Of a DNA stretch of 14,878 nucleotides, positions 1-6,979 are shown piece after piece; the stretch's first letter is position 1, and each line of letters begins with the position of its first letter. The position numbers and the translations under genes were made by a program. The notes beneath the pieces are model-generated. The model searched no databases. It saw only the letters and a program-made list of their open reading frames with translations, and was not told where the DNA came from. Source of the DNA: JAJOKK01 sp965370555 (lineage in GTDB: Bacteria > Bipolaricaulota > Bipolaricaulia > UBA7950 > UBA9294); NCBI GenBank assembly GCA_965370555.1, contig CBDUVB010000045.1, positions 1-14,878 on the forward strand. The letters are read 5' to 3'.

Positions 1-3000
1 GAGGCGGATCACCTCGCACTCGGCCTGATCGTACAGTGCAAAGACCAGCTGGTAGTTAGCGGCCTGTGCCGGCATGAACCCGGAGAGGGCGCCGATGTGA
101 TTGTCCAGATCCAGGTTGAACTCTGCCTGCCCCGGGAGGTTGCTCGAGAGCAGCTCGGCCGCGATGGCACCAGCAGAGTTGATTTGATACTGGATGTTTG
201 TTGGAATCTGGCGTGCGGTCAGGAGGTGGAAAGTTCCACCCTTCACCGCGCCAAAGTCCCACTGGAGAGAAGTCGGCTTGCCACACGCTGGCTCTGGCTC
301 CGGCTCTGAAGACTGCCCGACGCCCACATAGACCGTGAGTTCGATCACAAAACACTGGTTGCGATCGTACAACACGTAGCTAATCTGGTAGGTACCCGGC
401 CTCTCCGGTACCTGGCCCGACAACACCCCTCGCTGTGCGCTCAGAGCAAGGTCGAACGTCAGCCCTGCGGGAAGGTTCGAACCGATCGTGGCAGCAGAGG
501 TAGCTCCCATTTCGTTCACCATGTAGGTGAGCTCGTAGGGGAAGCTCTTCATCTGATTCACGCGCATTCCCGGCGCCAGTTCTCCGAAGTTCCAACCGTA
601 GGTCTGGGTATCGGGGCAACCGTACTCAGGCTTAGGCTCCTCGTCGCAACAAGAGTTACAAGCTGGGCAAGGTTGGTACTGAGGACATGGCGGGCACGCT
701 TCCTGCTCTTCACAGATAGGCCTGAGACACTCAGGATCGATGACAGCCTTTACCGAGGTTTCTATATCGGGTACGACCTGCACGGATGTGTAGGCTGCAG
801 CTGCTGCTTGCGCGGCTGCGTTGGCCATTACGTGTGCTTGCGCTAAGGCGCTCGCTGTCGCTTCCGCTGCTGCGAACGCTCTCGCATATGCCTCGGAGAC
901 TGCGGTGGCAGATGCCCGTGCCCCAGCGACTGCCAGCGCGCACGCCCGTGCCGATGCATAAGCATCAGCTTCGGCAATTGCCAGTGCACTTGCGGTCGCG
1001 TACGCCTCGGCATAAGCGAATGCTTTGGCCTCGGCTGCTGCGTAGGCCGCGGCAGCTGCTTCAGCGAATGCCGCTGCGGCAGCTTGAACGCCAACGGCGA
1101 CATAGGCTTCGGCCTCAGCTTGTGCGAGTGCTGCTGCGTGTGCTGCTGCCGCAGCTTCGGCGTTCGCCGTAGCGATCGCCTCGACACCAACAGCCACTGA
1201 AGCCTCGGCTTGCGCAAGTGCTGCAGCGCACGCGCGTGCTGCTGCTTCTGCCTCAGAGTTCGCTTCGGCGATTGCCTGTACGCCGACGGCGGCTGAGGCT
1301 TCGGCATGTGCCTCTGCGGATGCACATGCACGAGCGGCTGCCTCTGTTTCGGCTACGGCTTCTGCGACCGCTTGCACCCCGGCGGCTGCTGCTGCCTGAG
1401 CTTCAGCGTAAGCGCCTGCGGCTGCCTGTGCAGCTGCTTCTGCTCGTGCTGCTGCCAAGGCTGCTGCCTGAGCGTGGGCAAAGGCATCTGCAGAGCTCAT
1501 GGCGACTGCCGCGGCGAAGGCCGTTGCGTACGCTTCACCGGTCCCATAAGCCGATGCATCCGCTGTGGCTTGAGCAGTTGCCTGACTCGCCGCTGCAGCA
1601 CACGCTGCGGCTTCAGCTTGGGCTTGTGCCGCTGCTATTGCGCAGGCCTGGGCTTGTGTTTGTACTTGAGCGACTGCCGCAGCGACTGCTGCGGCCATTG
1701 CGCTTGCCGCACTCTGTGCCTTGGCGTACGCCGAGGAAGCGGCAAATGCACTAGCTGAGGCTTGTGCCTTCGCCTGAGCGATCGCGCTTGCCATTGCCTG
1801 TGCCTTGGCGGTCGCTGTTGCGCAGGCTGAGGAAGCGGCAAATGCACTAGCTGAGGCTTGTGCCTTCGCCTGGGCGATCGCGCTTGCCATTGCGTGTGCC
1901 CTAGCCGTCGCTGTTGCGCAGGCCTGAGCGGAAGCGCTGGCCTCTGCCTGAGCTCCGCTGTAGGAACCAGCGATCGCTGATGCGGCGGCCTGTGCAGCCG
2001 CATATGCCTCTGCGTATGCCATTGCCACAGCCTCTGCCTGAGCTTGTGCCTTGGCATACGCGACGGCGATAGCCGACGCTGCAGCTTCTGCCTCAGCTAT
2101 CGCCAAGGCATGAGCCTCAGCGACAGCTAGAGCCGCTGCATGTGCTTCTGCATAAGCAAAAGCTGCTGCCTCAGCCTGAGCCTCCGCGCGAGCATACGCC
2201 GACGCTGCTGCCTCAGCTTGAGCGCTTGCAGAAGCATCCGCCAGGGCTGTTGCCTCTGCTGCTGCCTCTGCTGTTGCGCTGGCCTTTGCAACCGCCGTGG
2301 CAATAGCTTCAACGACCCCGCTCACTTCGGTATACACCATCCCACACGGGACGGATGTCTGAATGTTCTGTTGAACGAGCTCAACAGCGTCCTGGGCTTG
2401 AGAGTACGCCCGTGCCGAATCATTTGCTTGCGCCTCGGCGTATGCGCGAGCGCTCGCGACAGCATGAGCACGAGCCTGTGCTAACACCATAACCTCGGCG
2501 GTGGCCTCCGCTTCCGCTCTGGCGGTGGATACCACGAAGGCAGCCGCGCTCGCCTGAGCTTCCGCAGCCGCCACGGCCTGCGCCAATGCTTCTGCTACTG
2601 CTGCTGCATAGGCATGTACATCCGCGGCCGCGGCCGCACATGCTGTAGCGCTTGCTTCAGCTTCAGCCTGAGCAGCGGCGATTGCTGCCATCACTATCTG
2701 GATCTCCGCCTTAGCGGTCGCTTGAGCACTCGCACATGCACTCACTGAGACGCCAGCGTTGGCTTGAGCACTCGCACATGCTGATGCAAAGGCCGCTGCT
2801 GCCGCCTCGGCACGGGAGGCCGCTCCGGCGCAGGCGATAACACTTGCTTGCGCATCGGCCTGGGCCGCGGCACACGCCTCGGCAAGAGCTTCAACCTGTG
2901 CTTCCACCCGTGTTTCTGCCAGGGCTGTCGCTTGAGCAGAGGCTTGTGCCGCTGCACTTGCCGCCGCAGCCTGGCTTACGAGTGCGTTAACGTTCAATGA

Positions 3001-3192
3001 ATCCAGCAGTTTTTGCGCATCAGCAGCTATCGCTTGAGCGTGGGCTGCTGCTTGAGCCGCGGCGCTTGCCGAGGCTTGAGCCATAGCAACGACGCTGGGT
3101 AAGACCGGCGTCGTCTCCTGTTGGGCCATCCCCCCTGTCACCAGAAGGAGGATCACCCCCAACAAGACAATAAATACCCTTATTCGTTTCAT
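1..3192 (-). CDS. Giant secreted alanine-alternating (silk-like) protein with Cys-rich linker and Ig-like domains; partial, C-terminus outside window
   Basis: One frame stays open for 1064 codons from ATG 3192 to the window edge, so the gene is incomplete. AAGGAGGT (3197-3204) sits 5 bases before the ATG. Residues 1-23 form a Sec signal peptide (MKRIRVFIVLLG core, likely cleavage after GGMA). From about residue 36 to 800 almost every second residue is Ala (for example QAKAQASASAFA), with Q, E, S, Y, K, H, I, L, T or Cys between. A break without alternation lies near 268-294. Residues 822-859 hold nine Cys with Pro and Glu. Residues 865-956 look like a putative Ig (He_PIG) domain (SNLPAGLTFD, GVLSGQVPERPGTYQISY), and a second copy starts near 977. 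Strict alternation suggests beta strands with one Ala face, as in silk; that is inference. The role could be an extracellular fibre, sheath or surface protein. The frame and signal are certain; the function is unknown. Confidence 0.9.
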   Translation of the reverse strand, partial: MKRIRVFIVLLGVILLLVTGGMAQQETTPVLPSVVAMAQASASAAAQAAAHAQAIAADAQKLLDSLNVNALVSQAAAASAAAQASAQATALAETRVEAQVEALAEACAAAQADAQASVIACAGAASRAEAAAAAFASACASAQANAGVSVSACASAQATAKAEIQIVMAAIAAAQAEAEASATACAAAAADVHAYAAAVAEALAQAVAAAEAQASAAAFVVSTARAEAEATAEVMVLAQARAHAVASARAYAEAQANDSARAYSQAQDAVELVQQNIQTSVPCGMVYTEVSGVVEAIATAVAKASATAEAAAEATALADASASAQAEAAASAYARAEAQAEAAAFAYAEAHAAALAVAEAHALAIAEAEAAASAIAVAYAKAQAQAEAVAMAYAEAYAAAQAAASAIAGSYSGAQAEASASAQACATATARAHAMASAIAQAKAQASASAFAASSACATATAKAQAMASAIAQAKAQASASAFAASSAYAKAQSAASAMAAAVAAAVAQVQTQAQACAIAAAQAQAEAAACAAAASQATAQATADASAYGTGEAYATAFAAAVAMSSADAFAHAQAAALAAARAEAAAQAAAGAYAEAQAAAAAGVQAVAEAVAETEAAARACASAEAHAEASAAVGVQAIAEANSEAEAAARACAAALAQAEASVAVGVEAIATANAEAAAAAHAAALAQAEAEAYVAVGVQAAAAAFAEAAAAAYAAAEAKAFAYAEAYATASALAIAEADAYASARACALAVAGARASATAVSEAYARAFAAAEATASALAQAHVMANAAAQAAAAAYTSVQVVPDIETSVKAVIDPECLRPICEEQEACPPCPQYQPCPACNSCCDEEPKPEYGCPDTQTYGWNFGELAPGMRVNQMKSFPYELTYMVNEMGATSAATIGSNLPAGLTFDLALSAQRGVLSGQVPERPGTYQISYVLYDRNQCFVIELTVYVGVGQSSEPEPEPACGKPTSLQWDFGAVKGGTFHLLTARQIPTNIQYQINSAGAIAAELLSSNLPGQAEFNLDLDNHIGALSGFMPAQAANYQLVFALYDQAECEVIRL
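997..1380 (-). repeat. Four tandem 96-bp (32-residue) repeats inside the Ala-alternating gene
   Basis: Gly-Val-Gln/Glu triplets begin at minus-strand positions 1380, 1284, 1188 and 1092, exactly 96 bases apart. Between them are similar modules of the type GVQAIAEANSEAEAAARA followed by LAQAEA. Thirty-two is even, so duplication keeps the Ala-X register. Copies differ at many third codon positions. Confidence 0.85.
1733..1920 (-). repeat. Near-identical 96-bp direct repeat in the Ala-alternating gene
   Basis: The string starting gaggaagcggcaaatgcac occurs at 1733 and again at 1829, 96 bases apart, with few differences over most of the unit. The encoded unit is QAKAQASASAFAASSA followed by a 16-residue Ala-X stretch ending MASAIA. 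The period equals that of the 997-1380 array, which suggests the gene grew by duplicating a 32-residue module. Confidence 0.85.
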
Positions 3193-3295
3193 AAGTACCT
3201 CCTTGATACTTCTATCTTGATATCTAGTCTTAGTTCAACTCTAGCTTACCTGCACATCACCTCCCCCTAGAGCAATACGCCTTTTGCGTAATCCT

Positions 3296-3853
3296 CTACG
3301 GGCAGCATGGATTACACGGCCACCTGAAGGACGGCCAGCAGCAATCCGGTGTTTCTTTCAGCAAGACCAGGCTGGTCCTGCAGTAGCAGTTAGTAGTGAT
3401 CGCCGAGTTCTCGTTGCACCAGTTGCAATTCCACCACCATCCCCAGCAGCAGCATGGATCGTACACCTGGAAGGAACGAGATAATGTCCCGACCGAGGTA
3501 TCTACATAGAGCATGTACTCTCCCGTAAGAATGGCAGCTCCAATAGAATCGATCTGCGCCCAGTTCCCTTGCCAGATAGAGGCAGCGACCGGTGCGTCAT
3601 GAACCACCATGTAGACCGTCTGCCCCGAGGAGTTGGCGATATGCCAACCGAGGATCTGGGCCTCACTGCAGGTACACTGACAGCAACAGTTTCCCCACCA
3701 CCAACCGCTCGTCGTGTTCTGAACCTTGAACTGGATCGTCTCTCCCACCCTATAGCGGCCGCTCGAAGCGGTTGTCGTCGCCTGCCCAACAACCACTGCC
3801 ATCATCAATAACACCAATAACACGATACTTCCACGCGTTAACCAACGTCTCAC
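3296..3853 (-). CDS. Small secreted Cys/Trp-rich protein, unknown family
   Basis: 185 residues. The start is GTG 3853, because GGAGG at 3862-3866 lies 8 bases upstream; the in-frame TTG at 3868 would place the SD inside the gene. Residues 1-24 form a signal peptide (MRRWLTRGSIVLLVLLMMAV, then VGQA). The mature part has 17 Cys and 13 Trp in about 160 residues, clustered as GWWWGNCCCQCTC, DPCCCWGWWWNCNWC and a C-terminal DCCWPSFRWPCNPCCP. Between the clusters is beta-rich sequence (GETIQFKVQN, GEYMLYVDTS, SRSFQVYD) that could be an Ig-like sandwich. It lies 103 bases upstream of the Ala-alternating secreted gene on the same strand and may be co-expressed with it. I do not recognise the family. 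Disulfide cross-linking or metal binding are possibilities only. Confidence 0.85.
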   Translation of the reverse strand: MRRWLTRGSIVLLVLLMMAVVVGQATTTASSGRYRVGETIQFKVQNTTSGWWWGNCCCQCTCSEAQILGWHIANSSGQTVYMVVHDAPVAASIWQGNWAQIDSIGAAILTGEYMLYVDTSVGTLSRSFQVYDPCCCWGWWWNCNWCNENSAITTNCYCRTSLVLLKETPDCCWPSFRWPCNPCCP

Positions 3854-3880
3854 ATTACCCACCTCCAAGATTGATTATAC

Positions 3881-3911
3881 AATATACACCGAAACGGGCC
3901 GTGAGTGTCAA
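3881..3911 (-). promoter_or_regulatory. Candidate sigma70-type promoter for the Cys/Trp-rich gene
   Basis: On the minus strand, TTGACA (3906-3911, perfect -35) is followed after 19 bases by TATATT (3881-3886). A perfect TATAAT also occurs at 3874-3879, but its spacing to TTGACA is 26 and its start point would touch the SD. TATATT with a roughly 20-base leader is the better reading. The 19-base spacer is long. Confidence 0.45.
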
Positions 3912-4028
3912 AATCCGGGCAGGAAAATCGAATTCAGCGTGGAGATCCAAGCCTTTAAGTGTGTTCTGGAAACTTGAAACGCGCATAGGCTACACTCTTC
4001 AGAAGTTGTAAAAAGGAGATGGCCTCGC

Positions 4029-4991
4029 ATGACCGATCACCACGGATCACTTCGCCAGGAGTACGTCGCCCGCATAAACCGAGTGACCGATTACATCCGC
4101 GCACATCTAAACGGAGACCTCTGCCTGGATACGCTTGCCAGGGTGGCAAACTTTTCCCCGTACCACTTTCATAGGATTTTTCGTGGGATGACCGGGGAGA
4201 CGCTGAACACCTTTATCCGACGGATCCGTGCCGAGACGACGGCGATGAAACTGATCAACAACCCCAAGATGACGATCACCTCTATCGCCATGCACTGTGG
4301 CTTTTCGAGTTCCGCCGCCTTCGCACGTGAGTTTAAGACCTTCTTCGGCATGAGCGCGTCGCAGTTTCGTGATGGTGGTCCACAGTCGCTCCGCAAGATC
4401 CGTGAAACTGATAGCAAGATCGATCAATCGGTTCGCAAGAATGGGAAAGGCACCATCCTTACCTCGTCCTATACTGAGGATGTAATCCAAACTCTAAGAA
4501 GGAGAACGATGATGATCGAGATGAATGTAGAAGTGAAGGAGCTGCCCGAACTGCATGTGGCTTACATCCGCCACATAGGCCCCTATCCGGGGATCGCAAA
4601 AGCGATCGAGAAGCTTATGAAGTGGGCCGGACCGCGTGGGCTGATCAACTTTCCCGGAACGACGCTCCTCGGCGTGTACCACGATAACCCGGAGATCACA
4701 GAGGAGTCAAAGCTTCGTTCGAGCGCTTGCATCACCGTGCCGGAAAGTACGCCGGTCGACGGAGAGGTGGGAAAGATGACGATCCCCGGCGGGCTGTTCG
4801 CAGTGGCGCACGTGGAGATCGATCCCGACCAGTACGCCGAGGCATGGGACAAGCTGATGGGCGAGTGGTTCCCCGAGAGTGGGTACCAACCGGACGATCG
4901 GATGTGCTACGAGATTTACTTAAACGACCCGGAGCAGCACCCTGAAGGGAAACACATCGTCGATATCTGCGAGCCGGTACGGCCGCTGTAG
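4029..4991 (+). CDS. AraC-family transcriptional regulator with GyrI-like effector domain
   Basis: 320 residues; ATG 4029 with GGAG at 4015-4018. Residues 12-114 are the double helix-turn-helix of the AraC/XylS family: DTLARVANFSPYHFHRIFRG in the first HTH and MHCGFSSSAAFAREFKTFFG in the second. Residues 163-318 match the GyrI-like small-molecule-binding domain (ELPELHVAYIRHIGPYPG; GLFAVAHVEID; WDKLMGEWFPESGY; CYEIYLNDP, with Glu295 at the position usually conserved in ligand-binding members). Such Rob/BmrR-like proteins sense drugs or other small hydrophobic cations and activate nearby or distant genes. It is divergent from the Cys/Trp secreted gene across 175 bases, so it might regulate that gene; no target is proven. 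Family certain, ligand unknown. Confidence 0.93.
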   Translation: MTDHHGSLRQEYVARINRVTDYIRAHLNGDLCLDTLARVANFSPYHFHRIFRGMTGETLNTFIRRIRAETTAMKLINNPKMTITSIAMHCGFSSSAAFAREFKTFFGMSASQFRDGGPQSLRKIRETDSKIDQSVRKNGKGTILTSSYTEDVIQTLRRRTMMIEMNVEVKELPELHVAYIRHIGPYPGIAKAIEKLMKWAGPRGLINFPGTTLLGVYHDNPEITEESKLRSSACITVPESTPVDGEVGKMTIPGGLFAVAHVEIDPDQYAEAWDKLMGEWFPESGYQPDDRMCYEIYLNDPEQHPEGKHIVDICEPVRPL

Positions 4992-5012
4992 AAACCTTCC
5001 CGTATAGGCTAA

Positions 5013-5033
5013 CGTCGGAGGCAAGCTCCGACG
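5013..5033. terminator. 8-bp hairpin between convergent genes
   Basis: CGTCGGAG (5013-5020), loop GCAAG, CTCCGACG (5026-5033) form a perfect 8-bp stem between the convergent araC-like and ABC genes. No T-run follows on either strand, so it is at best an atypical terminator. It also looks like a dispersed intergenic palindrome. Confidence 0.4.
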
Positions 5034-5050
5034 CTACATACAATCAACGC

Positions 5051-5086
5051 TCTTTGCTCTTCTTCGCGTTCTCTGCGGCTTTGCGA
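5051..5086. repeat. Intergenic 9-mer periodic repeat (first of three in window)
   Basis: Four consecutive 9-mers, TCTTTGCTC, TTCTTCGCG, TTCTCTGCG and GCTTTGCGA, lie between convergent genes. The reverse complement of 9338-9373 has the same layout and shares the TTCTCnGCG unit. See also 14815-14841. Confidence 0.6.
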
Positions 5087-5143
5087 GAGGGACTCTGTTA
5101 CGTACCGTATCTTTAGCTACCCATTCGAAACGACAAGGAACCG

Positions 5144-6979
5144 CTATCTGTTTCCACTACGGAACTGACTCGTGTAAAGGCGATGATAGAAGCCACGTTT
5201 AGCGATGAGCTCGTCGTGCGTTCCCTTCTCGATGATACAGCCGCCATCGATAACGAGAACCTGGTCCGCATTGCGTATCGTGCTCAGCCTGTGCGCGATG
5301 ACGAAGCTCGTGCGTCCCTTCATCAGATCGAGGAGAGCACCCTGGATATGCGCCTCGGTGCGTGTGTCAACGCTGCTCGTTGCTTCGTCGAGAATCAGGA
5401 TACGCGGGTCAGCGAGCACCGCCCGCGCGATCGCTAGCAGCTGACGTTGCCCTTCGCTCAGGTTCCCTCCGCGCTCTGAGAGCGGGGTGTCGTACCCCTG
5501 CGGGAGTCTTCTAATGAACTGATCAGCATTAGCCAGTGTTGCTGCTGCTATCACCTCCGTGTCTGTGGCATCGAGCCTTCCGTAACGGATGTTTTCCATC
5601 ACCGATTCGGAGAAGAGGAACGTCTCCTGTAACACGATTCCCAACTGCCTGCGTAGACTATCCTTCTGTACACCGCGGATATCCTCTCCATCTATGCTTA
5701 TTGTGCCGGATTCTATGTCATAGAAGCGGGTGAGGAGGTTGACGATTGTCGTCTTCCCGGCACCGGTCGGACCGACCAGGGCAATCGTCTCTCCCGGTTC
5801 TGCTACAAGTGAGACATCCTTCAGTACTGGCACGCTAGGAACGTAGGCGAAGTTGACGTGGTCGAACAGAACCTCACCGGCGATCTTCTCAAGTACTATT
5901 GCATCAGAAGCGTCGGTAAGATCCGGGATAGTATCAATTATCTCGAAGATCCGTTCCGCACCGGCAAGCGCTGCCTGAATCTGGTTATACAGGTTCCCGA
6001 GTTGGCGAAGGGGTTGAGCAAAGCGGCGTGAATACATGATGAATGCGGCGATGATCCCTACACTCGCCATTCCGTGTAGACTCATCCACCCGCCAAGACC
6101 GACGACTACGGCGATGTTGGCATTAGAGAGTATCCCTAACAGCGGTGGCATTAGCATCGCGTAGGTCTGCGCCTGAACCCCGACCCGGCGTACAGCCTCG
6201 TTCGCTTCATCGAAGCGTTTCAGGGTCGTCCCCTGTTGACCAAAGGCCATGATCACCCGCTGACCACTGTACACCTCCTCCAGATTCGCGTTCAGTTGGC
6301 CGATCCTCATTTGCAGGCTTCTATACCCCTTGCGCGTGCGTTTGCCAACAATGGCGACAAGCACAAGCATCAACGGGAAGACGAGCATAGAGCCCAATGT
6401 GAGCAGCGGGCTCAAGGCAAACATCATCGCCAGTACCCCAAAAATGGTGAGAAATCCGGTGAACAACGCGGTCGCGTTCTGCGATAGCACACGACTAATG
6501 TTGTCCATATCATTTGTCAACCTGCTCATCAGCTCGCCATGCGGGTGACGATCGAAGAAGTGCAGGCTGAGCGTTTGCAGGTGTGAAAAGAGGTCGGCTC
6601 TAAGCTCTCGCATCGCACGCTGCGAGGCTCTTGCCATCAGCACGGTCTGCCCGATCTGTGTCACCCATGCGCCCAGGTATACGCCGAGCATCAATAGGGT
6701 AACCCGCAAGAGTCCCGCTAGGTCCCCACTCTTGATGAACCTGTCGATTGCCAATTTCAGCAGGAACGGGCCGAGAAGAGCGAGAATCGTGCTTACAGCA
6801 GCAAGAAGGAAGACAGCGAATATGATCCTCTTGTGTGGACTCAGGTAGTGCAGCAGACGCCGGAGCGCGCCGCGCGCATCGTGCGCCTTCTCGATCCGTG
6901 CCCTACCACCGTGGCCGCCGGGTCCTGGCATCCCCGATCCATGTCCACCGGGCATCTGCCGCGATTCTTCCCTAGACAT
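5144..6979 (-). CDS. ABC exporter half-transporter, canonical-ATPase subunit of a heterodimer
   Basis: 611 residues from ATG 6979. This start follows GGAGGG by 7 bases and overlaps the upstream gene's stop as ATGTCTAG; the ATG at 6994 directly abuts GGGAG and is less likely. The N-terminus is Gly/Met/His-rich (MPGGHGSGMPGPGGHGG). A six-helix exporter membrane domain spans about 45-335, then an ATPase domain: Walker A GPTGAGKT (403-410), Walker B ILDE with catalytic Glu532, switch His563 (IAHR). The signature is LSEGQ (507-511), with Glu replacing the usual Gly. Together with its partner's altered motifs, this is the pattern of heterodimeric exporters such as TM287/288, BmrCD and LmrCD, which move drugs or lipids out of the cell. 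It is third in the marR operon. The substrate is unknown, probably a drug or other amphiphile. Confidence 0.95.
   Translation of the reverse strand: MSREESRQMPGGHGSGMPGPGGHGGRARIEKAHDARGALRRLLHYLSPHKRIIFAVFLLAAVSTILALLGPFLLKLAIDRFIKSGDLAGLLRVTLLMLGVYLGAWVTQIGQTVLMARASQRAMRELRADLFSHLQTLSLHFFDRHPHGELMSRLTNDMDNISRVLSQNATALFTGFLTIFGVLAMMFALSPLLTLGSMLVFPLMLVLVAIVGKRTRKGYRSLQMRIGQLNANLEEVYSGQRVIMAFGQQGTTLKRFDEANEAVRRVGVQAQTYAMLMPPLLGILSNANIAVVVGLGGWMSLHGMASVGIIAAFIMYSRRFAQPLRQLGNLYNQIQAALAGAERIFEIIDTIPDLTDASDAIVLEKIAGEVLFDHVNFAYVPSVPVLKDVSLVAEPGETIALVGPTGAGKTTIVNLLTRFYDIESGTISIDGEDIRGVQKDSLRRQLGIVLQETFLFSESVMENIRYGRLDATDTEVIAAATLANADQFIRRLPQGYDTPLSERGGNLSEGQRQLLAIARAVLADPRILILDEATSSVDTRTEAHIQGALLDLMKGRTSFVIAHRLSTIRNADQVLVIDGGCIIEKGTHDELIAKRGFYHRLYTSQFRSGNR

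Noticed and set aside
786..1758. Overlapping plus-strand frames rich in Leu, Arg, Pro or Cys
   Set aside because: They are shadows of GCN alanine codons in the minus-strand gene; low-complexity composition and no supporting SD.
843..2957. Other minus-strand frames rich in Gln, Arg, Pro and His within the Ala-rich gene
   Set aside because: Out-of-frame readings of the same Ala-X codons; the continuous 1064-codon frame with signal peptide and Ig-like domains explains the region.
3246..3257. Micro-ORF ATG-TGC-AGG-TAA behind GGGGGAGG upstream of the Ala-rich gene (minus)
   Set aside because: SD spacing is only 2 bases and there is no sign of conservation; probably chance, though a leader role cannot be excluded.
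3854..3868. TTG start at 3868 for the Cys/Trp-rich protein
   Set aside because: It would overlap its own SD; GTG 3853 has GGAGG with 8-base spacing and begins directly with a good signal peptide.
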